A DNA stretch of 33,522 nucleotides from Parachlamydiales bacterium (lineage in GTDB: Bacteria; Chlamydiota; Chlamydiia; Chlamydiales; Rhabdochlamydiaceae): assembly GCA_947474635.1 (NCBI GenBank), contig CANJJB010000015.1:1-33522 (forward strand), written 5' to 3'. Below are positions 15,019 through 23,920 of this stretch, in pieces. Each line of letters opens with the position of its first letter. The first letter of the stretch is position 1. The notes beneath the pieces were generated by a model, which searched no databases, had not been told where the DNA came from, and was given only the letters and a program-made list of their open reading frames with translations. The position numbers and the translations under genes were made by a program.

Positions 15019-16608
15019 ATGAAAAAAACCTTCTTAATATATATCATCCGGACCTTCCTTTTACTTCTTTTAGCAACTGGCTGTCAATCAGAAAAAGGGC
15101 ACAAGCTTAAGGTTAATCTAGGGGGCGAGCCTCAAACTTTAGATCCTAGAAAAGCCAAGGATCTCCAATCACAAACAGTTGTTCAGATGTGTTTTGATGG
15201 GTTAACTCGTATGGACCCTCAAGACAGGCCTCAACTGGCTGTTGCAGAGAGATTAGAGATCTCATCTGATGGAAAGATATACACGTTTTACTTAAGAGAT
15301 TGCTCATGGAGCAATGGAGAGAAGGTGACTGCGGATGATTTTGCTTATGCATGGAAAAAATCCTTAAGTCCTAATTTTCCTTCTGATAGAGCCTTTCAGC
15401 TATATCCTATTAAAAATGCAGAATCTGTAAAAAAGGGACAGCTGCCTGTGGAAGATCTGGGGATAAAAGTTCTTGATGCAAAAACTTTGCAAGTTGAGTT
15501 AGAAAGACCGACGCACTACTTTTTAGAACTTGCTGCACTTCCTATTTGTTTTCCTATCCATCAAAAAACAGATGAGATGAACTCCCATTGGGCAGATGAG
15601 GCAGCTACCTACATTTGCAATGGCCCTTTTACGCCGAAAGAATGGAGACACTCCGATTCTTTTGAAGTTGTAAAAAATGGCCTTTATTGGGATGCCTCCC
15701 ATGTCCAATTAGATGGCATACAACTCGTGATGGTGAGCGAAGATACGGAATTTAAAATGTATGAAAAAAAAGAACTTGATTGGGCGGGATCTCCCCTTTC
15801 TGTGCTTCCTTTGGATGCACTTAGCCAGCTAAGGCAGCGGAAAGAATTTCATTCCAAACCTTTTTTAGCGACCTATTTTTTCAATACGAATACAAACAAA
15901 GCGCCTTTTAATCACCCCTTGATGCGTAAAGCTTTTGGACTGTCCATCAACCGGCAAGAAATTATCGATCATGTGCTGCAGGGCAAGCAAATTGCAGCAA
16001 CAGGTCTTGTTCCTCCTGCCATGGGATTGCAAGATGCTCCTTATTTTAAAGATGGAGATATTGATAAGGCTAAGAGTAGTTTTAACCAAGCGTTAAAAGA
16101 GCAAGGGCTATCATTAAAAGATCTTCCTCGGATTGTTTTACTTTATATTACAAGTGAGAAAAACAATCTGATTGCTCAAGCAGTTCAAGCGCAGTGGACA
16201 TCTGCCCTCGGTGTCGATGTCAGGATTGAGCCCATGGAGCGAAAAACTTTTTATGATCGTCTCACTAAAAAAGATTTTCAGATAGCGATTGGATCGTGGA
16301 CAGCTGATTTCAATGACCCTCTTAACTTTTTAGAGATTTTTAAAGATAAAAAAGTGGGATCTAATCACACCTCCTGGGAAAATCCCAAGTACGAAGCGCT
16401 ACTTAATCAGGCTTTGACTCTGTCTGATTTTGAAGAGCGCAGAAAAATTTTGCAAGAGAGTGAATCTCTTCTCATCGATGAGATGGCCATCATTCCCCTA
16501 TTTCACTATACGATGCTCTATTTAGCAAGTGAAAGGGTTAGAGATGTAGCTGTTTCTACAACAGGTAGTGTTGACTTTAAATGGGCATTTATTGTTAAAG
16601 GAGAATAA
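15019..16608 (+). CDS. oppA: OppA-like peptide-binding lipoprotein
   Basis: The product is 529 residues, the usual length of SBP_bac_5 proteins. The signal sequence ends in a lipobox (LLLATGC, Cys22). The mature protein has GGEPQTLDPRK, DGLTRMDPQ, FYLRDCSWSNGEKVTADDFAYAW and the later IGSWTADFNDPLNFLEIF, all family hallmarks. It would bind oligopeptides outside the inner membrane for an Opp/Dpp ABC transporter; no permease or ATPase genes are in this window. In chlamydiae some OppA proteins serve recycling of cell-wall peptides. It overlaps the next gene by one base (TAATG), so the three-gene run to the carbonic anhydrase is probably one operon. Confidence 0.93.
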   Translation: MKKTFLIYIIRTFLLLLLATGCQSEKGHKLKVNLGGEPQTLDPRKAKDLQSQTVVQMCFDGLTRMDPQDRPQLAVAERLEISSDGKIYTFYLRDCSWSNGEKVTADDFAYAWKKSLSPNFPSDRAFQLYPIKNAESVKKGQLPVEDLGIKVLDAKTLQVELERPTHYFLELAALPICFPIHQKTDEMNSHWADEAATYICNGPFTPKEWRHSDSFEVVKNGLYWDASHVQLDGIQLVMVSEDTEFKMYEKKELDWAGSPLSVLPLDALSQLRQRKEFHSKPFLATYFFNTNTNKAPFNHPLMRKAFGLSINRQEIIDHVLQGKQIAATGLVPPAMGLQDAPYFKDGDIDKAKSSFNQALKEQGLSLKDLPRIVLLYITSEKNNLIAQAVQAQWTSALGVDVRIEPMERKTFYDRLTKKDFQIAIGSWTADFNDPLNFLEIFKDKKVGSNHTSWENPKYEALLNQALTLSDFEERRKILQESESLLIDEMAIIPLFHYTMLYLASERVRDVAVSTTGSVDFKWAFIVKGE

Positions 16609-17036
16609 TGATAAAAACTATAAGCTTCATAGTCGTTTTAGTGTTTTGCCAGTTAGTCCATGCAGGTAGCGTGCGCCTTGTAAATGATTCAACCTACAAG
16701 TTACAGGCAATTGTTCAAGCCTCTGACGGCTCTTCTTTAGGAGAAGTGGTTGTAAATCCTCGTCAAACAATGTCATGGAATGATTACAACTCAGGTGTAG
16801 GCGCATATAATCAATCACGTACGCCTTATACAGTGCAGTGGTATTGCATGGATGGAGAGAGTTTTTCAACATGCAGTAATGTTTCTCCTGGCGGGCTTAC
16901 GCAAGCGATGTCGGGTGTTGGACCTAGAGCTTGTAAAGTTCCCAAAAAAGGAAAAAAACCTTTCCAAGATGATGATAGTTTTTCAGATCAACAAGAGCAA
17001 GAAGATGTAGGACCTCCAGAGGGCCTCCTACAGTGA
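16608..17036 (+). CDS. Small exported protein of unknown function
   Basis: The product is 142 residues with a Sec signal peptide (cleavage likely after HAG, about residue 20). The mature part begins SVRLVNDSTYKLQAIVQASD, looks like an all-beta domain with a Trp/Tyr-rich stretch (QTMSWNDYNSGVGAYNQS) and contains WYCMDGESFSTCSN, two cysteines suitable for a disulfide. It ends in a Lys- then acidic- and Gln-rich tail. I do not recognise a family. It is translationally coupled to oppA upstream and to the carbonic anhydrase downstream (overlap of 4 bases). Confidence 0.8.
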   Translation: MIKTISFIVVLVFCQLVHAGSVRLVNDSTYKLQAIVQASDGSSLGEVVVNPRQTMSWNDYNSGVGAYNQSRTPYTVQWYCMDGESFSTCSNVSPGGLTQAMSGVGPRACKVPKKGKKPFQDDDSFSDQQEQEDVGPPEGLLQ

Positions 17037-17656
17037 AGCTTATCTATCTTTTTCTATTTCTTCCGCTTGCTATTTTTGCTGCAACTCCAAATTACGATGT
17101 AGCCCTCAAGAAATTAATGGAAGGCAATGAAAGATACATCACACAAACTCCTGAACGCGCCCCTGACTTAGAAGAAAAAAGGGAAGAGACTTTTGAGAAG
17201 CAAACGCCTTTTGCTATTATTGTTGGATGCTCTGACTCGAGAGTTGCTCCTGAAATTATTTTTGATCAAACCATCGGTGATTTATTTGTTGTAAGAGTAG
17301 CTGGCAATGTGATAGGCCCTCTAGAGCTAGATAGTATCGAGTTTTCAGCAGATAAACTAGAAACTCCCCTCGTGGTTATTTTAGGCCATCAAAAATGTGG
17401 AGCTGTTTCAGCTGTGCTGTCGGGTGTGGGCGGAGAAGATATGGAAAGCATCATTCCCTACATTCAAAAGTCTGTTGATGAGACAAAAGGCATGTCTGGT
17501 GATCCTCTTACCAACGCTATCAAAGCCAATGTTGTAAATGGCATTAAAACTTTAAAGAAAAGCCGTGTCATTAGCGCTCTTTTAAAAGCTAAAAAGCTTA
17601 AAATAGCGGGCGCCTACTATGAGCTTGCTACTGGGAAAGTTGAAATCCTCGAATAA
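17033..17656 (+). CDS. Exported beta-carbonic anhydrase
   Basis: The product is 207 residues. After a signal peptide (MKLIYLFLFLPLAIFA) comes a beta-class carbonic anhydrase with its zinc ligands: Cys66 and the Asp68-Arg70 dyad in GCSDSRVAPE, and His119 and Cys122 in LGHQKCGAV. It hydrates CO2 to bicarbonate, here presumably in the periplasm. The start codon is GTG at 17033, overlapping the preceding stop. Beta-type enzymes are more often cytosolic, so export and the operon with OppA are notable. It could buffer the periplasm or the compartment around the bacterium; this is inference. Confidence 0.92.
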   Translation: MKLIYLFLFLPLAIFAATPNYDVALKKLMEGNERYITQTPERAPDLEEKREETFEKQTPFAIIVGCSDSRVAPEIIFDQTIGDLFVVRVAGNVIGPLELDSIEFSADKLETPLVVILGHQKCGAVSAVLSGVGGEDMESIIPYIQKSVDETKGMSGDPLTNAIKANVVNGIKTLKKSRVISALLKAKKLKIAGAYYELATGKVEILE

Positions 17657-17711
17657 AAATTCTTTTTTTTAAAGCTCCATCAATCGATAATGCTAGTGCA
17701 AAGAGGGAGTG

Positions 17712-19871
17712 ATGGATCTTATCTTGCCTGTCTATTCTCAGTATTCCACGTTTGATTACCGCTACAGATTTAAAATAAGCGGCGATCAGATCACCTTAAA
17801 AATTTTTGATGTTTTTCAGAGAGTTGTATTTACCTTAAAAAATTGTCAAGTATCGGAGGCGGATAAACGCCCTTCGAGTGCTGCGCGCGAATTGATTAGC
17901 AAGGGCTTTATACCGGATAAATATTTTCCGAGAGCTCCTTTTCCAACACCAACAAAAGAAGAGTGTGTGAGTAATATTACTGTGCTCATTGACCAATTTA
18001 ATGAAGATAAAGAAGGACTGGAACCTTGGAGCTTGATCGATAAAGATGGGGAAGAAAATGTTTGTTTGCAGCTACAGACTGCGCGTCGTGAGATAGAAAA
18101 TGATCGCTTGATAATAGCTGCAGGGCAGCTTTCTAACATCAGTTCCACAGACTATAGAATTGCTCCGATTCTCATCAAAATGTATATTTTGGTGGGTAGT
18201 TCAGAAGACGCTCTTTTTCTGACAACGACAGCAGCGGAAGCTTTAAAAGAAAAGCATCCTGAAAAGGCAATTCTCCTTTACAAGCAGCTCCTTTCATATA
18301 TTCCAACGCACTGGATGTTTTATACTGAGTTATCCTCCCTTCTAAAAACCCCTTCAGAGCGAGCGCATATTTTAATACAAGGGGCTTTGGCTGCAATTGA
18401 ATCGGGCAAGCATGAAAATGCAAAGACGTTTTGTAGGGAAGCGCATGCGATATACCCCAACTCTTTTATCGACAGGTTGATTGACATAGATCTTATGGAA
18501 GACAAAACAAAATCCCAGATACAAGGCAAGCTTTGCGCTTTACTTAAGGATTATCGAATGGATAAATCAAAAACATTTGTGCAAGTTTGTAAAATGTTAA
18601 TCCGTTTGGAGTATTCATCTAAATTATGTCAAAAAATTATCGCGTGGGATCTGCAAGAGAAGTTGAGTAAAAATGCTCTTAAATGGTTGCGAATTTTAAA
18701 AAACAACGAGTCTTCGAAGGTGCTCTCAAAAGTTGCAAGTTTCCGCGATCCTATAGAGTGTGGACTAAGGGATGAGCCCGAGGGCTTGCTCGATCATTCG
18801 ATTTCTAGCGAATTTTTCACGCAGGTACCTGATGATGCACCTCAAGAGCTGTGGGATTGCTTAGGGTCTATCTATTTAGACAAGAATCAGCTGGGTGATG
18901 CAAGAGCGTGTTATGAGAAAGCTTTTATGAAATTTCCAAATTTTAATATGGCTAGTAAGCTAGCTGATATCTTTCATAAGTTGGGGAGCATTTCTGAGAG
19001 CGTTTGCCATTATTATAAGGCTTCTCAATTAGCACATCTTAATATTGGACAAGTAGAAATAAGTATTCAGAAAATCCAGGAGCTGGATCCTTTTATGACT
19101 CACTTATCTCTTGGTGAGCAAGAGCAAATAGCTCGTCATAAGCAAAGGGTAGAGATGGAAAAGAAAACATCTACATTAAAAAGTCTCATTGTTTTTTTAG
19201 ATTCTCAGCAACGCAAGAAAATACAGCCTAAGCAGGCAGTAGATGAGAAGGAAAATCCAAAGGATGGCCTTTCTTATATTATAAATGGAGTAGACTGGAC
19301 TAATTTTTCTGGAGAAAGGGTCAAAGAAAAGCCGCAACATAAGGATATGGAAGAGTTGCTTGCAAAACCATCACCGTTTGTTGATCAAGCAACAATAAGA
19401 TTCACGCATAAACAGGTTTTCATTCCTGAAGGCTTACAGCTAAAGAAGCTCCTCGATCAGGCCCAAGAAAAAGGAATCATAGTAGAGATAGACCCAGCCA
19501 CTTTTAAAGCGCTAAGCCAAGAACCTATTAAAGAGGGTTATTGGACACTTATGTCTTTGCAAGCTGTTCCAGGTACTATAGCGTGTAGTAGGAAGCAGCA
19601 GGAAGAGATACTAGGAAAAGCAAGTACACAAACAGGATTAAATTACCAATCTCCCACTACGTTAGAGTTTTTGTATTTATTAATTATGGAGCTAGTCCTA
19701 GATGAGACAAAAGCTTCTTCTAGTAGAGTGACAGTAGACTATATACGGTGCGTAGAAGAAGTAGGAGGCAAACCTATTTTTGTGGGAAGCTTTGGAAAAG
19801 AGAGGATACATGTGACTGCGTGCTCGCTTGGTCTTGGGACATGGGCCGTTCACAGGTTTAAATCTTTTTAG
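17712..19871 (+). CDS. TPR-like repeat protein of unknown function
   Basis: The product is 719 residues from the ATG at 17712 (in-frame GTG at 17709; AGAGGGAG overlaps both). It has no signal peptide. Residues about 130-480 are helical with TPR-like units, for example EKAILLYKQLLSYIPTHWMF and WDCLGSIYLDKNQLGDARAC followed by YEKAFMKFPNF. The N-terminal about 100 residues are beta-rich and the C-terminal about 160 residues form a separate alpha/beta domain (from KQVFIPEGLQLKKLLDQAQE to the end). I do not recognise either end domain. The gene may be a host-interaction or scaffolding protein. It converges with the MFS gene, overlapping its end by 14 bases. Confidence 0.82.
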   Translation: MDLILPVYSQYSTFDYRYRFKISGDQITLKIFDVFQRVVFTLKNCQVSEADKRPSSAARELISKGFIPDKYFPRAPFPTPTKEECVSNITVLIDQFNEDKEGLEPWSLIDKDGEENVCLQLQTARREIENDRLIIAAGQLSNISSTDYRIAPILIKMYILVGSSEDALFLTTTAAEALKEKHPEKAILLYKQLLSYIPTHWMFYTELSSLLKTPSERAHILIQGALAAIESGKHENAKTFCREAHAIYPNSFIDRLIDIDLMEDKTKSQIQGKLCALLKDYRMDKSKTFVQVCKMLIRLEYSSKLCQKIIAWDLQEKLSKNALKWLRILKNNESSKVLSKVASFRDPIECGLRDEPEGLLDHSISSEFFTQVPDDAPQELWDCLGSIYLDKNQLGDARACYEKAFMKFPNFNMASKLADIFHKLGSISESVCHYYKASQLAHLNIGQVEISIQKIQELDPFMTHLSLGEQEQIARHKQRVEMEKKTSTLKSLIVFLDSQQRKKIQPKQAVDEKENPKDGLSYIINGVDWTNFSGERVKEKPQHKDMEELLAKPSPFVDQATIRFTHKQVFIPEGLQLKKLLDQAQEKGIIVEIDPATFKALSQEPIKEGYWTLMSLQAVPGTIACSRKQQEEILGKASTQTGLNYQSPTTLEFLYLLIMELVLDETKASSSRVTVDYIRCVEEVGGKPIFVGSFGKERIHVTACSLGLGTWAVHRFKSF

Positions 19872-21576
19872 AAAAACTCACAGTCGTTGTCAGTCCAAAC
19901 GTAATATCAACATAGATCAGATGGATAGAGTTAAATTTAAAAAAAGAGATAAGAGATGATGCTTTGTCAAAAGAAGTCGGAATGTAGCTTGTGTTAAGCA
20001 AGATACAAGGGTGTATGGCTTCAGACACAAGTGTTTTTGATTTTTCTATTAAAGAAGTAAGCGTTGCATCAGAGGGTATGACATGGATGGAGAAAAAAAG
20101 ATTATTGAACCATCTGAAAAGAGGAGCTTGCCTCTGAGAGATAAGAAGGTGCGTTTTAGGAGCAACAGATAAAAGAAGAAATGCTTTTAACCAGTTAGCT
20201 TTACGCATGACAAGAACAACATGAGAGTGTTTTTCAAAAAGATCAAGGTTATTTGTCCTAATACGAAACAAAGGTTTGAGGCAATACTTTGCAAGGAAAG
20301 AAAGAGCAAGATCAGAGAGTCTACAAATAAGAAAAAGGGAAAATAGAAGCGTGATAATTCCCGTAATACCGAAGCCTTGCGCAGGTGTTATACCTAGAAA
20401 TTGGCTGTAAATATAAAGCGTAACAGATGCCATTAGAACGCCACTAAAGCTTAAGAAGTTGGTAGCAGCAATCACCTGCCCCCTTTTTTCACTAGGGCTA
20501 AAAATTTGGATGAAAGAGTCAAAAGGAACAATAAAAAATCCACCAAAAATACCTAGGAGCACTAGCATTGTAATCACAGAAAATAAAGTGTGAGATACTA
20601 AAGCAAGCGCTAGCAGCAAAATCCCAATAGCAATGCCTGCGATACAAGAAACCCCCAGCTCAACTCTTACTCGAGAGACTTTCCCTGCTAGATAAGCTCC
20701 TAAAGCAATACCTAAAGCTGTTGAAAGAAAAAGATATCCTCCTGCTACTTCGTTTAAGTGAAGCGCATCTATTGCAAAGGGGATCACATTCAACTGGACA
20801 AACGCGCCCACGAATAAAAAATAAGAAGATCCTACCGTTGAGACTAAAAGATGGGGTCTTGTTTTACAAAAAGAGAGCGTTGCCAAAATCTCTTTTAGAA
20901 AAAGAACTTTGATTTTTTTATCTGAGCCTTGGGGATTTGTATATTTAATTCCAAAGGTACTGACAAATCCAACACCTGCAACACCTAGGCAAAAGAAAGC
21001 AACGAGCACAAAGTTTTTATCTGTCCATTCCGTTAAAAAAGAAGCGAGAAACGTTCCTATAATCACGCCAAGATAGGTAAAGGATGTGATGAGGCCATTT
21101 GCTCTTGATACGCGATCAGATGAGACAAGATCAGCGATAATGGCGTATTTAGATGGTCCAAATAAAGCGCTATGTGTCGACAAAAGAAACAGCAGCGTGT
21201 AACTTCCCCACACGCTTTTTGTAGCAAAAGCAACAACTGCAAGAGACATGATGATCATCTCTGCAAACTTCATCCAAATGAGCAATCTCTGCTTACTAAA
21301 TCTATCTGCTAACACTCCCGCTGCTGATGAAAATAGCAAAAAAGGAATAACAAAAATGGCTCCTGCAACAGATAAAATGGTGCTCGCATCTTGCTGTCCA
21401 TATATGCCGATCAATAAAAAAGCGATCACAAGTTTAAAGATATTGTCATTTAAAACGCCCATGAACTGGGCAATATTTAGAAAGTGGAGAGAGTGTTTGT
21501 CAGGTTTTGAAAATCCTGGCAAACGAGAAAGAAATTGTGTTAACGCTGCAAATCTCTGCCGACCAAAAAACCCCAT
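19858..21576 (-). CDS. LplT-like MFS transporter with a degenerate C-terminal acyltransferase domain
   Basis: The product is 572 residues. Residues about 28-425 are a 12-helix major facilitator of the LplT/Aas N-terminal type: FLNIAQFMGVLNDNIFKLVI, the loop motif GVLADRFSKQRLL (88-100) and HSALFGPSKYAIIADLV. LplT flips lysophospholipids inward for re-acylation. Residues about 435-572 resemble the PlsC-like acyltransferase domain fused to such transporters, but where the catalytic NHxSWLD (HX4D) belongs the sequence is RKANWLKA (458-465), lacking both His and Asp, and no FPEGT-like motif follows. The C-terminal part is therefore probably catalytically dead, and the AMP-binding domain of complete Aas fusions is missing. 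AAGGAG precedes the start. Confidence 0.85.
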   Translation of the reverse strand: MGFFGRQRFAALTQFLSRLPGFSKPDKHSLHFLNIAQFMGVLNDNIFKLVIAFLLIGIYGQQDASTILSVAGAIFVIPFLLFSSAAGVLADRFSKQRLLIWMKFAEMIIMSLAVVAFATKSVWGSYTLLFLLSTHSALFGPSKYAIIADLVSSDRVSRANGLITSFTYLGVIIGTFLASFLTEWTDKNFVLVAFFCLGVAGVGFVSTFGIKYTNPQGSDKKIKVLFLKEILATLSFCKTRPHLLVSTVGSSYFLFVGAFVQLNVIPFAIDALHLNEVAGGYLFLSTALGIALGAYLAGKVSRVRVELGVSCIAGIAIGILLLALALVSHTLFSVITMLVLLGIFGGFFIVPFDSFIQIFSPSEKRGQVIAATNFLSFSGVLMASVTLYIYSQFLGITPAQGFGITGIITLLFSLFLICRLSDLALSFLAKYCLKPLFRIRTNNLDLFEKHSHVVLVMRKANWLKAFLLLSVAPKTHLLISQRQAPLFRWFNNLFFSIHVIPSDATLTSLIEKSKTLVSEAIHPCILLNTSYIPTSFDKASSLISFFKFNSIHLIYVDITFGLTTTVSFSKKI

Positions 21577-21680
21577 CTCTATTAGACTCCTTATTGCTTC
21601 TTATATCAGCGATGAACAGAATTGTATAGAGAAGATTTTGCATGAGGGAACTTGGTGTCTAGAGCTTGCAAGGAGAGCGT

Positions 21681-22598
21681 TTACTTCCAAGTGCCATTAG
21701 CATCAAATGTCTCTTCTACATAAGCTGACAGAGCTTCTTTGCTTTCCCAGCCCGCGCTTCTCCATCCAGTTAGGCTTAATGTGGAGTTGAAATACTCGGC
21801 TTTCTTACGGCGCTCATTATTCCAAGCATCTTTTATCACCTTGATAGAGTCGGTGTTCAATTGTTGGTTCTTTATAAGCTTTAGAACAAATAGAAAATCG
21901 GATCCTGACATAGTTTCGCCCGCGCACGCAAATATAAAATCATCGCTTTTTTTGTTAGGGTCAACATCCAATCCTAATAGGCCTCTAGCAATATCATATT
22001 TTTCGGGAACACCACAATTAACTGCTCTCCAAAACAAGGAAATGCCTATATGAGCATCTAGTTGATCGAAAATTTCTTTAGGAGAACAACGTTTTTTTTC
22101 TGCTACGCTTTTTCCCGCTGCTAATACCAATTCCCAAGAAATAGAGTCGTAATCATTCAAGAAAGAAAAAATTTGTTTCTCAAGACAGTCTTCGATATGG
22201 GCTTGTATTCTTTTTTCCTTGGCAGAAGGAGTTTCGGGTACGAAAGAAGGGATTGTAGGCGCGCTGCATTGAGGGTTTCTCGGCGGAAGGAGGCTAGGAT
22301 CATTGATGGCGATTCGTGCACTATCTGTTTTGTCTAAAAGAGAATACGCAACAAAGAAGGAAAGAGACATTAGTAGCTTCATAGAAGGAGCAGAAATGTT
22401 TCTTATTTCGAATAGGCGTATTACTCTTGTCAAGAGAGGTCTAGAGAAGGCTGTGTCAATAGCTGCAAGGGCTAAGTTCACAACAAATGTTATGGTCTGA
22501 TAGTTTTTAAGGGGAGTGTAGTCATGGACGCGTTTGTCTATAAAACTCAAAGGTGTGATAATAAGTGCGTTAGCAACTGCTCTTAATGGTCCTGTCAT
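21681..22598 (-). CDS. Unknown protein with N-terminal hydrophobic segments
   Basis: The product is 305 residues without recognised domains. Hydrophobic stretches lie at about residues 33-50 and 73-88, before a Pro-rich linker (LLPPRNPQCSAPTIPSF) and a soluble, helical C-terminal part of about 190 residues. The N-terminal arrangement, beginning with DKRVHDYTPLKNYQTITFVV, faintly resembles the start of the 932-residue protein (ADQRYTVGLGVNYILTVPF), which might mean a shared membrane-association segment. Paired hydrophobic segments followed by a soluble domain recall inclusion-membrane proteins, but no firm claim can be made. Confidence 0.75.
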   Translation of the reverse strand: MTGPLRAVANALIITPLSFIDKRVHDYTPLKNYQTITFVVNLALAAIDTAFSRPLLTRVIRLFEIRNISAPSMKLLMSLSFFVAYSLLDKTDSARIAINDPSLLPPRNPQCSAPTIPSFVPETPSAKEKRIQAHIEDCLEKQIFSFLNDYDSISWELVLAAGKSVAEKKRCSPKEIFDQLDAHIGISLFWRAVNCGVPEKYDIARGLLGLDVDPNKKSDDFIFACAGETMSGSDFLFVLKLIKNQQLNTDSIKVIKDAWNNERRKKAEYFNSTLSLTGWRSAGWESKEALSAYVEETFDANGTWK

Positions 22599-22648
22599 AT
22601 AGCCTCCAAAAATTAAAGGCCAATTTTACCATTCTAAAGTTTAAAACG

Positions 22649-23920
22649 CTACTTCTTATCATCTAAATGGGGAAGGCCTTTTTCGTAGGTGATCTTTTTC
22701 TGAAAACGACCTTTGCCATCGTAGATGGTGGCAATGCCTTTACCATTTTCTACTTTGGAGACGGGGTGCTTGTCTCCTTTTTTGAGGTAGGAGCCTGTGG
22801 TGAGAGTATCATTGTCATACTCTTCCATGAACATGAGGCTGCCATCTTTATACCAGGCAAAAGAAAGACCCTGCTTTTTATTCTGGCTGATTTCTCTTTG
22901 GCTCTCTAGAACGCCATTTTCATACCAGGTTTTGACAATGCCTTCGATGGTGTCTTCATTCCACTGAAGAGAGAGCTTAGGAACAAGAGAGTCTGTAGTG
23001 GAATAATACTCGACTTCTTCGCCTGATTTGAGGCCTTTAAGAATATGATAATAGGAGGTGAGCCTGCCTGTAGGAGAGAACAATTCAACTTTCCCTTCAG
23101 GCCCACCTTGTTTGTATTCGATGAGGGAGTAGAGGGTGTCATTTGTAAAAAGCGCTTGTTTGCCAGAGCCATCTGCAACAGATGTGATGAGAGCGCCTTG
23201 AGGATCAAAATAGGAGCCGCAGGTGAGCTTGCCATGTGCGTACTCTTCTTGGTAGAGGAGCGTGCTGTCCTTTCTGTAGGCAAGAGCCGTTCCCGATCTT
23301 AGGCCTTGATTATATTCTATTTTCTCAAGGAGCTGTCCATTATCACGGTAGATGGATATGGTGCCATCGATAAGGTTTTTGTGGTAAGGTATGACTTTTT
23401 CTAGCCCTCCATTTTTATGATAATAGGAGGAAGGGCCTTCAAGAGCGCCTTTGTTGTAATGGATCTCTGCAATAATATGGCCTTCTTCATCCCAGACAAA
23501 ACTTGTTTGATCAAAGACCCAGCTTACTTGCGCAAGTTCATTGATGTCGGGAGTGCCTTCAACGACGTAACACTCCATTTTTTTTGTGCCATTTGGAAAC
23601 CATTCTCTGAAATAGCCATTAGCTCTGCCATTTGCGACTTCTAAATACTGATAGAGGCCGCCATTGGGATGGTAGGTGGTAATTTTTGAGAGTTGCTTTC
23701 CAGAAGAGGCTTTGCCAAAGACGCGCACAACTTTTTGATAGGGTTGGGCAGCATCAAAATCGGTGCTTTCAAAAGGTGTTAAGCGATCTTTTGCGCTGAT
23801 TGTTTCTGCAAAGCCATTGCGATCAATCAGCTGCATGCTCATGAGTTTGCCCTCTTTATCAGAGGCTCTATGAGAGCAGCTACTGCATATAAGAAGAAGA
23901 GATAAGAAGATTTTTCTCAT
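22649..23920 (-). CDS. MORN-repeat lipoprotein
   Basis: The product is 423 residues from the ATG at 23920; this start overlaps the preceding stop as ATGA and gives a proper lipoprotein signal (MRKIFLSLLLICSSC, lipobox Cys15), whereas an upstream in-frame start would not. The body is built of MORN-like/YwqK-type repeats such as YHPNGGLYQYLEVANGRANG, YYHKNGGLEKVIPYHKNLID, YRDNGQLLEKIEYNQGLRSG and WYENGVLESQREISQNKKQG. Such repeats form elongated beta-sheet surfaces. It is last in an operon with PilM/PilN-like and PilO/GspM-like genes, so it may be an outer-membrane partner of a type II secretion-like system. Confidence 0.85.
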   Translation of the reverse strand: MRKIFLSLLLICSSCSHRASDKEGKLMSMQLIDRNGFAETISAKDRLTPFESTDFDAAQPYQKVVRVFGKASSGKQLSKITTYHPNGGLYQYLEVANGRANGYFREWFPNGTKKMECYVVEGTPDINELAQVSWVFDQTSFVWDEEGHIIAEIHYNKGALEGPSSYYHKNGGLEKVIPYHKNLIDGTISIYRDNGQLLEKIEYNQGLRSGTALAYRKDSTLLYQEEYAHGKLTCGSYFDPQGALITSVADGSGKQALFTNDTLYSLIEYKQGGPEGKVELFSPTGRLTSYYHILKGLKSGEEVEYYSTTDSLVPKLSLQWNEDTIEGIVKTWYENGVLESQREISQNKKQGLSFAWYKDGSLMFMEEYDNDTLTTGSYLKKGDKHPVSKVENGKGIATIYDGKGRFQKKITYEKGLPHLDDKK

